A stretch of 5,244 nucleotides of DNA from Candidatus Bathyarchaeota archaeon (GTDB taxonomy: Archaea > Thermoproteota > Bathyarchaeia > Bathyarchaeales > Bathycorpusculaceae). Positions 1-4,352 of this stretch are shown in pieces. Within the stretch, counting starts at the first letter, position 1, and each line of letters starts with the position of its first letter. The position numbers and the translations under genes were made by a program. The stretch is from contig PIYA01000069.1 of the NCBI GenBank assembly GCA_003601785.1, positions 1 through 5,244 on the forward strand. Reading direction: 5' to 3'. The notes below the pieces were generated by a model that saw only the letters and a list, made by a program, of their open reading frames with translations, was not told where the DNA came from and made no database searches.

Positions 1-323
1 TAATGGGAGCCGTACTGTCATTCTCAAAACCTCAATGGTTCAACCTTTTTTGGGCTTCAATACCAATATCCCTTTATAGTTTTGTGGGGAACTTTGCTCC
101 ATTCTTTGAAGTGGGGATAGGCACATATCTAGACGGTAGAACTAGGGCGCAGTGGTTGATTCCGCTTTTAATTTTCCCATTCCTATACAACATACCAATC
201 TGCATGAAGGCGTTAACGGATTTGCTTACATCGAAAATCCTTGGGAAGAATGATAACCACTGGGAGAAAACCAATCATTCTGGAAACGGAAACAGTTATA
301 TTAGGAACCAAAACAATTTTTAA
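1..323 (+). CDS. C-terminal part of a membrane glycosyltransferase-like protein (5' end outside window)
   Basis: The frame is open to the left edge, so the ATG at position 3 is probably an internal methionine and only about 106 C-terminal residues are visible. Two hydrophobic stretches (about residues 13-42 and 51-70, counted from that Met) flank the short polar segment YLDGRTRAQW. This matches, from memory, the membrane tail of archaeal family 2 glycosyltransferases of the cellulose synthase-like type, in which a DGR-Q-W segment lies between the last two helices. The catalytic GT-A domain would lie upstream, so no active-site residue can be checked. The last 25 residues are polar and Asn-rich and look like a cytoplasmic tail. 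A small membrane protein follows after 9 bases, which suggests co-transcription. Family assignment is moderate; the tail of another polytopic membrane protein is the alternative. Confidence 0.55.
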   Translation, partial: MGAVLSFSKPQWFNLFWASIPISLYSFVGNFAPFFEVGIGTYLDGRTRAQWLIPLLIFPFLYNIPICMKALTDLLTSKILGKNDNHWEKTNHSGNGNSYIRNQNNF

Positions 324-332
324 AAGGTAAGT

Positions 333-599
333 ATGATTCTAAGTCCGACTCTGACAACTTTTATTACATTACTTTTCGGAGTGATAACCTTCGTTTTAAC
401 CATGTTTCTACCTGCACTCTTAGAGTTGAAAAAACCAAGAGACGCTGGACCGAGGATTATAACAGAGAACTCACCCACGTGTAAAATGTGGAATCAGTTA
501 TCAATCTCAATAGCAGACATGGAAGAAAACGTGTTAAAACAAGCATTTACTGGTGAGATAACGAACGTTCTCTCGGTTTTACCAAACCTAGAGGCTTAG
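333..599 (+). CDS. Small single-helix membrane protein of unknown function
   Basis: This 88-residue protein starts at an ATG preceded by AAGGT with suitable spacing, 9 bases after the stop of the upstream gene, so it is probably in the same transcript. Residues 5-30 form one strongly hydrophobic helix. It is followed by LPALLELKKPRDAGPRII, a basic, proline-containing segment that would lie on the cytoplasmic face by the positive-inside rule. The remainder (about residues 43-88) is soluble-looking and contains a single Cys. I do not recognise a named family. The context suggests an accessory to the adjacent glycosyltransferase, but that is inference. The last 53 bases overlap the 3' end of the convergent radical SAM gene, so the last 17 or so residues may be a non-conserved extension. 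Confidence 0.6.
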   Translation: MILSPTLTTFITLLFGVITFVLTMFLPALLELKKPRDAGPRIITENSPTCKMWNQLSISIADMEENVLKQAFTGEITNVLSVLPNLEA

Positions 600-978
600 A
601 GTTTCTCTTCAAAAAAAGCTTTGCACTTTTCCACTGTTCTCGAGCTATTCGAAGGTTACCAACAACACTTCCGTGAAGAGAATAAAATATGTAACAAAGG
701 TAGGTGCATCTGGCACATTCATTATAGACCTTACGAAGCGCATCAAATTTTTCGCTGTTCCAAACCTTAGGTAGGTCAAAGATTGAAGCAACAGGATTGT
801 GAAGGTGGCATCCAGCAACCCTGCCAAGATGGTCTATCATGAAAAAGTTTCGAAGCGCCCGACACTTCCATGTTCTTTTACCCGTTAAATATAGGTTTTT
901 AACGGCTTCAAGTATCTCAGTTGTGTCATAAGGATATTGCTGTTTCTCTTCCTCATCTCTATAAGAAAATCGCAGAGC
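547..978 (-). pseudogene. SPASM-like C-terminal half of the radical SAM gene, shifted out of frame
   Basis: This frame is open from 978 (the preceding TAA is at 981-979) to the stop at 549-547. From about 921 it reads TEILEAVKNLYLTGKRTWKC and continues through FFMIDHLGRVAGCH to NECARCTYLC. The cysteines at about 864, 810, 717, 708 and 696 fit a SPASM/Twitch-type auxiliary cluster domain (C...GC...CX2CX3C), the usual C-terminal partner of a radical SAM core. Adding one base between about 919 and 955 would join it to the upstream core as a protein of about 364 residues, a normal size for the family. The break may be a real inactivating mutation or an assembly error. An internal ATG at 840 would give a 97-residue product, but I see no sign that it is an independent gene. 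The last 53 bases overlap the small plus-strand membrane protein gene. Confidence 0.75.
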
Positions 979-1640
979 TTAACCATGGCTTTTCTATCGG
1001 TTATCACAAATTCATCATTTTTCTTACCTATTTTAAAAAGCTGATTTGAACCTTCAGAAAAATCGTAAGAGTACAAGCAATACCAGATTGGAATTCCCTT
1101 TTTAAGAAAGTACTTTGTGAAATCAGCAATTTCATACAAGTTGAACTGTGAAATCGTCGGTGAAACAACCACGTTAACTCCTTCCTCATGCAGTTTGTCA
1201 ACCGCTTTCATGGCTTTCTTCCAAGCACCCTTAACACCCTTCAAATAATCATTTTTTTCAGCGTCTAAGCTATCTATTGAAATTGCAACAAAATCTGCAT
1301 TGCGTATATCTTCTATCTTTTCTTCAGCCATGCTGCCGTTATCATAAATGGTCGTTACAAAAGAATGGGAGGCATAATCTACTATTTCACCAATATCGTC
1401 TCTTAAAAGAGGATTTCCTCCAGATAGAACTACTTCTATAACACCCAGTTTTTTAAGAATATCCAAACCCTTCTTTATATCCGCCGTTGATAACTCTCTT
1501 GAGTCTTGTTCGCGCCAAACATTACAGCCTTTACATCGATAATTACATTTTCTCGTAACCATCCATTGAACATGATACGGTCTGTTAGGCACCAAGGAAC
1601 GAAAGGCAATACCAGCTGCTTTCTCCAAAGATGTGACCAT
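885..1640 (-). CDS. Radical SAM protein, N-terminal core part (frame breaks before the SPASM-like domain)
   Basis: The ATG at 1640 has a GAAGG Shine-Dalgarno sequence 7 bases upstream. The 251-residue frame contains a radical SAM core. C32, C36 and C39 form the CX3CX2C motif (CNYRCKGC), which would bind the 4Fe-4S cluster that cleaves S-adenosylmethionine. A GGNP sequence at 74-77 takes the place of the usual GGEP motif that contacts SAM. The segment VAISIDSLD near residue 120 is the typical barrel strand following that region. Family-like sequence ends near residue 235 (MRKRNSNILMT), and the remaining residues to the stop look out of frame. The SPASM-like half continues in another frame (see the neighbouring entry). 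The substrate is unknown. Such proteins modify peptides, lipids or cofactors, and nearby glycosyltransferases hint at surface or lipid modification without proving it. Confidence 0.8.
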   Translation of the reverse strand: MVTSLEKAAGIAFRSLVPNRPYHVQWMVTRKCNYRCKGCNVWREQDSRELSTADIKKGLDILKKLGVIEVVLSGGNPLLRDDIGEIVDYASHSFVTTIYDNGSMAEEKIEDIRNADFVAISIDSLDAEKNDYLKGVKGAWKKAMKAVDKLHEEGVNVVVSPTISQFNLYEIADFTKYFLKKGIPIWYCLYSYDFSEGSNQLFKIGKKNDEFVITDRKAMVKLCDFLIEMRKRNSNILMTQLRYLKPLKTYI

Positions 1641-1641
1641 G

Positions 1642-1655
1642 CTTGAACCTTCAAG
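1642..1655 (-). repeat. Inverted repeat containing the radical SAM Shine-Dalgarno sequence
   Basis: On the minus strand CTTGAA, then GG, then TTCAAG forms a perfect 6-base inverted repeat that ends 2 bases before the ATG at 1640. The GAAGG ribosome-binding sequence lies inside it. As RNA it could form a 5-base-pair hairpin with the loop AGGT; as DNA it could be a small operator. It is short enough to be chance. Confidence 0.35.
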
Positions 1656-1724
1656 TTACATTTAAGATTAACCCATTTATTCTATTAGGAAAATATTAAA
1701 ATTAGGGTTGAAACATGTTGTTTT

Positions 1725-1739
1725 AATCCTCAGAGGATT
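1725..1739 (+). repeat. Inverted repeat over the glycosyltransferase Shine-Dalgarno sequence
   Basis: AATCCTC, a single A, and GAGGATT form a perfect 7-base inverted repeat. Its right arm contains the GAGG that serves as Shine-Dalgarno sequence for the ATG at 1744, with 7 bases between. In RNA it could fold into a 6-base-pair stem with loop CAG and hide the ribosome-binding site; in DNA it would sit at or just after the predicted transcription start, where an archaeal repressor could bind. Confidence 0.45.
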
Positions 1740-1743
1740 TTAC

Positions 1744-2523
1744 ATGGAATCCATAGATGTGGTTATGCTGACAAAGAACAGTGAGCATATTCTTAAAAGA
1801 TGCCTTGAATCTGTTTATGAAAATGTTCCCGTTAAACGGCTTATTGTGGTTGACGCTTCCTCAACCGACAACACGTTGAAGATCATTGGTGATTTTAATG
1901 ATAAGTACGGAAATGTCAAGGTTATAACTGAAAATGGTACAAGGGCTGAAGCACGAGAAAGAGGAATTCAAGAAGTTGAAACAGAATGGTTCATGTTTGT
2001 GGATAGCGATGTAGTGCTATGTAAAGATTGGTTCAAAAAAGCCGTCAAACACATCGACGACGACGTGGGCGCCGTCTGGGGTTTAAACATTGATTTGATT
2101 CCAAACGTGAAAAACAAGCTTTTTATGAAGTCGTTAGCTTTGGTTGCAAGGGAATGTTTTAATCTCAGAGGGGGAATGCACGATACGCTGATTCGAACAA
2201 AACTTGTAAAGGACATCAAAATTCCAAGGAAACTTCACGCATATGAAGACGCTTTCATAATCAACTGGATAAAGGAGAAGGGCTACAAAGCGGTTATAGG
2301 CGACGACATTTATTGTCTGCACAACAGACCGATGGAAGACTGGGACTTGAAAGAAAGCATCTCACTGGCTGCCCTTGAAATAAAATGCGGCTTGGTTTAC
2401 TCTCACATTTTCAGATACGCCTTTTACTATCCCTTCTTCGCTTTTTACTGGTTTCTGCAATCTCTTGGCAAAAACTTTGGCGATTTATTTTCTAGAAAGA
2501 GCAAACCAAAGATGGTCAGATAA
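1744..2523 (+). CDS. Family 2 glycosyltransferase (GT-A fold) with a C-terminal hydrophobic segment
   Basis: The predicted 259-residue enzyme transfers a sugar from a nucleotide- or lipid-linked donor. The N-terminal strand DVVMLTKNSEHILKRCLESV (5-24) and VVDASSTDNT (35-44) form the nucleotide-binding half of a GT-A fold. FVDSD at 85-89 contains the DXD-type metal-binding pair D87/D89. YEDAFI at 167-172 supplies an acidic pair typical of the acceptor/catalytic region. Residues about 221-243 are rich in Phe and Tyr and probably anchor the protein to the membrane. I chose the ATG at 1744 because GAGG lies 7 bases upstream and the conserved fold begins at residue 4. The alternative TTG at 1708 would add 12 residues with no visible ribosome-binding site. 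The 3' end overlaps the convergent AIR-synthase-like gene by 39 bases. The acceptor is unknown; glycan or glycolipid assembly at the membrane is likely. Confidence 0.85.
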   Translation: MESIDVVMLTKNSEHILKRCLESVYENVPVKRLIVVDASSTDNTLKIIGDFNDKYGNVKVITENGTRAEARERGIQEVETEWFMFVDSDVVLCKDWFKKAVKHIDDDVGAVWGLNIDLIPNVKNKLFMKSLALVARECFNLRGGMHDTLIRTKLVKDIKIPRKLHAYEDAFIINWIKEKGYKAVIGDDIYCLHNRPMEDWDLKESISLAALEIKCGLVYSHIFRYAFYYPFFAFYWFLQSLGKNFGDLFSRKSKPKMVR

Positions 2524-3495
2524 AGGTCTAACCATATTTTTAGCGGTTCCGCTTTTTCCGATGAGGACACGTTTACTTGAACTTTCAAGAAATTCTCCAA
2601 TCACCGATGCTTCAATCCCATGAGTTTTCAAGGTTTCAACTATTTTGTCTGCAAGGTTCGAATCAACAGAAACTAGTAACGCCCCTGAGCTGATGAGCTG
2701 TAGCGGGTCGATCTGAAAAAATTCACATATCTCAACTGTTTCTTGTTCAACTGGGATTTTCTCTTCAAACACTTTTACACCCACGTTAGACGCATCTGTC
2801 ATCTCATAGATTCCCCCGAGCACACCGCCTTCCGTAGGGTCGTGCATGGCGTGAACACCACCCGTTTTGAAAGCTAGAATCGCTTCTTTGACCACGCTTA
2901 TCTTTTTAAAGAATTCTTTGGCGCGTTTCAACGTTGAAGAATCAACGGCTTTCCTTAGTTGTGATTCTCTGTCAGACGCCAGAATTGCTGTGCCTTCGAT
3001 TCCAGCGCTCTTTGTTAGTATAAGCTTGTCACCTGGTTTGGCTCCGCCAGCTGTCACGTAGTTTCCTTTTTCTGTTAAGCCCATGATGCAGCCGACAACT
3101 ATAGGGTTTTTGATTCCAGGGGTTACCTCACAGTGTCCCCCCGCTATGGCTATTTCCAATTCTCTTGCAGCCTTGTCCATCTGAGCACATATTGTTTCAA
3201 CGGTTTCTCTATCCGCACCTTCAGGAAGCAGAATGCATGAGAAGAGAAATTCTGGTTTAACACCGAAGGTGGCAACATCGTTTGCGTTTATGTTTACGGC
3301 AAGCCAACCTATTCTCTCTACGGCTCCGGTGATGGGGTCTATGGAAACGATTAAGGATTTATCTCCAATGTCCAAGACTGCCCCGTCGAACCCAACGGAG
3401 GGACCTAAAATTACCTCTTTTCTTTTCACACCTAAGTTTCTGAAGACAATGTCCCTAAGGATTTCAACTGGAATCTTTCCGTGCGGCAGTTTCAT
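2485..3495 (-). CDS. AIR synthase-related (PurM/HypE-like) ATP-binding protein
   Basis: The 336-residue protein has the two-domain PurM/HypE/ThiL/SelD architecture, in which ATP is used to activate an oxygen or carboxamide group. Visible signatures are SIDPITG (51-57), NINANDVATFGVKPEF (68-83, the conserved N-DVA-G-P helix), GGHCEV (119-124), KPGDKLILTKSAGIEG (153-168), MHDPTEGGVLGGIYEM (217-232) and the SSGALL segment (269-274) of the C-terminal domain. Length is as expected for HypE. However, the C-terminus lacks the PRIC-type cysteine motif that HypE uses to carry the cyano group, so it is unlikely to be a true hydrogenase maturation HypE, and its substrate is unknown. I chose the ATG at 3495 because GGAGAG lies 7 bases upstream; a TTG at 3510 would overlap that site. 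It follows the ECF transporter gene by 29 bases, so they are probably co-transcribed. Its 3' end overlaps the convergent glycosyltransferase gene. Confidence 0.85.
   Translation of the reverse strand: MKLPHGKIPVEILRDIVFRNLGVKRKEVILGPSVGFDGAVLDIGDKSLIVSIDPITGAVERIGWLAVNINANDVATFGVKPEFLFSCILLPEGADRETVETICAQMDKAARELEIAIAGGHCEVTPGIKNPIVVGCIMGLTEKGNYVTAGGAKPGDKLILTKSAGIEGTAILASDRESQLRKAVDSSTLKRAKEFFKKISVVKEAILAFKTGGVHAMHDPTEGGVLGGIYEMTDASNVGVKVFEEKIPVEQETVEICEFFQIDPLQLISSGALLVSVDSNLADKIVETLKTHGIEASVIGEFLESSSKRVLIGKSGTAKNMVRPLSDHLWFALSRK
2542..2557 (+). terminator. Possible terminator after the glycosyltransferase gene
   Basis: AGCGG, TT and CCGCT form a perfect 5-base inverted repeat 18 bases after the glycosyltransferase stop. 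It is followed directly by a run of five T (2553-2557) and preceded by another five T (2537-2541). This would suit plus-strand transcription ending, since archaeal termination depends mainly on T runs. It lies inside the coding sequence of the convergent gene, so it may simply reflect codons there. Confidence 0.3.
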
Positions 3496-3502
3496 TTGGC
3501 AT

Positions 3503-3508
3503 CTCTCC
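3503..3508 (-). promoter_or_regulatory. Shine-Dalgarno sequence of the AIR synthase-like gene
   Basis: GGAGAG on the minus strand, 7 bases before the ATG at 3495, is the strongest ribosome-binding site in the window and decides that start over the in-frame TTG at 3510. Confidence 0.7.
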
Positions 3509-3524
3509 AAAATATAATTGTATT

Positions 3525-4268
3525 CTATCTTTTAAGTTGTGGAAGCTGACGCTGAACAATTTTTACGATGGGCAGCGCAACAATCAATCCTATCAGCATC
3601 TGCCCAATATTTGCTGGAACCTCAACAAGCGCAGCTGTGTTAAGTATTAGCTGCTCATAAAGGAAGTATCCAACAACCATTTCTAAACCGCCGACTATAA
3701 CAGAAAGAATGGCGGAACCAAATTGGGGTTCAACCTTAAACCCCATCAGAACTATTAAAAAGGCTACAACTCCGCCTAAAGCATACCAAAATTCAACCGG
3801 GATGAAACCGATTAATGTTGGATTCTCTGGCGGAGGAATACCTACGTAAAGCTCTACGTTTCCGCTGTAATAGAAAGAACCAGTTATTGCAAGTGATACA
3901 CCAATAATTATTCCTAACGAAAACGTGAAAATTTTCCAGTTGGAATGCGAAGCCCGCATTGACATCTTCCTATTTAAGATGCCCACAATCGCTCCTTCAA
4001 GGCTTTTTACTATGAAGGTCCCTGGTGCATACACGGGCGCCAATAACATGTCAGCTATTGCTGAACCTATACCCCCAGCAAAGGCACCTACATATGGACC
4101 GAAAAGCAGTGCTGCTACATAGATCATCGTTTCGCCTATATTGAAATATCCAGAGGTTGCTGGAATACTCACCGCGAAGATTATTGTGGCTACGGTTACA
4201 AAGGCTGCGAAAACCACTGCTGTTGCAAGGTTGATTGCAACACTTACGGAATTTTTTTCTTTTCTCAT
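3525..4268 (-). CDS. ECF transporter S component (vitamin-type substrate-binding membrane protein, riboflavin-type family)
   Basis: This 247-residue polytopic membrane protein should bind a vitamin or precursor outside the cell and associate with shared energy-coupling subunits (EcfA ATPases and EcfT, not seen here) for uptake. The stretch from YFNIGETMIYVAALLFGP (41-58) through AGGIGSAIADMLLAP (64-78) to FIVKSLEGAIVG (85-96) is characteristic of the ECF-type riboflavin transporter S family (Pfam PF07155). The ending PANIGQMLIGLIVALPIVK (218-236) matches its last helix. About six helices are apparent. It is longer than the usual 170-200 residues because of an inserted loop and extra hydrophobic stretch around 131-176, including SGNVELYVGIPPPENP. 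The substrate cannot be told from sequence; riboflavin, thiamin- or pyridoxine-like compounds are all possible. The start has only a weak AGG upstream. It lies 68 bases after the threonine synthase-like gene and has its own probable promoter and palindrome. Confidence 0.85.
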   Translation of the reverse strand: MRKEKNSVSVAINLATAVVFAAFVTVATIIFAVSIPATSGYFNIGETMIYVAALLFGPYVGAFAGGIGSAIADMLLAPVYAPGTFIVKSLEGAIVGILNRKMSMRASHSNWKIFTFSLGIIIGVSLAITGSFYYSGNVELYVGIPPPENPTLIGFIPVEFWYALGGVVAFLIVLMGFKVEPQFGSAILSVIVGGLEMVVGYFLYEQLILNTAALVEVPANIGQMLIGLIVALPIVKIVQRQLPQLKR

Positions 4269-4284
4269 TGCTATAGCCTGAGAT

Positions 4285-4306
4285 TAGTATAGTTGTAACT
4301 ATACTA
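4285..4306. promoter_or_regulatory. Perfect 10-base palindrome, probable operator of the ECF transporter gene
   Basis: The arms TAGTATAGTT (4285-4294) and AACTATACTA (4297-4306) are exact reverse complements separated by GT. A third half-site, TAGTAT, follows at 4310-4315 and makes a second 6-base inverted repeat with the preceding ATACTA across a TTT spacer. The predicted transcription start of the ECF gene, about 26 bases from a TATA box at 4320-4328, falls inside the palindrome. Repressors in archaea commonly bind at such a position. The likely binder is unknown; candidates are the winged helix on the adjacent threonine synthase-like protein or an unlinked vitamin regulator. A purely RNA role as a leader hairpin is possible but the loop would be tight. 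Confidence 0.65.
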
Positions 4307-4319
4307 TTTTAGTATTTCG

Positions 4320-4328
4320 TTTTATATT
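4320..4328 (-). promoter_or_regulatory. TATA box for the ECF transporter gene
   Basis: On the minus strand AATATAAAA is a good archaeal TATA box and lies in the gap between the threonine synthase-like gene and the ECF gene. Start of transcription would be near 4298, giving a leader of about 30 bases before the ATG at 4268. This suggests that the ECF gene can be transcribed separately from the gene upstream. Confidence 0.55.
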
Positions 4329-4332
4329 CGCC

Positions 4333-4352
4333 AAAATTACAATAGTAATTTT
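4333..4352 (-). repeat. 8-base inverted repeat spanning the threonine synthase-like stop codon
   Basis: AAAATTAC (4333-4340) and GTAATTTT (4345-4352) are exact reverse complements with a 4-base spacer. In minus-strand RNA this makes an AU-rich stem with loop UAUU that includes the stop codon, ending in UUUU. It may help to end the upstream transcript or be a second regulator site just upstream of the ECF TATA box. AT-richness makes chance more likely than for the palindrome at 4285-4306. Confidence 0.4.

Larger units (their letters stand above)
1641..1743. promoter_or_regulatory. Divergent control region between the radical SAM and glycosyltransferase genes
   Basis: This short AT-rich gap separates two genes reading away from each other, so it should hold both promoters. 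For the glycosyltransferase, an AT-rich TATA-like stretch, AAAATATTAAAATT (1689-1702), would place transcription start near 1720-1725. For the radical SAM gene on the minus strand, GAATAAAT (1682-1675) or CTTAAATG (1666-1659) are possible TATA boxes. The choice between them is uncertain. A separate perfect inverted repeat lies next to each start codon. Confidence 0.45.

Noticed and set aside
645..827. Short minus-strand reading frame of 60 residues
   Set aside because: It is an out-of-frame shadow of the SPASM-like half of the radical SAM gene, whose cysteine pattern and family-like segments are in the other frame.
1708..1743. TTG start adding 12 residues to the glycosyltransferase
   Set aside because: No ribosome-binding site precedes it, and the extension covers the palindrome and the good Shine-Dalgarno sequence of the ATG at 1744.
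1968..2322. Two minus-strand reading frames opposite the glycosyltransferase
   Set aside because: They are antisense to conserved GT-A motifs (DSD, YEDAFI) and show no domain or convincing start.
2867..3517. Plus-strand reading frames opposite the AIR synthase-like gene
   Set aside because: They are antisense to a well-supported coding sequence and have low-complexity, shadow-like composition.
4333..4352. Inverted repeat as a strong intrinsic terminator of the threonine synthase-like gene
   Set aside because: The stem is only A/T-rich apart from one G-C pair and the following T run is just part of the stem, so I report it as a repeat rather than a terminator.
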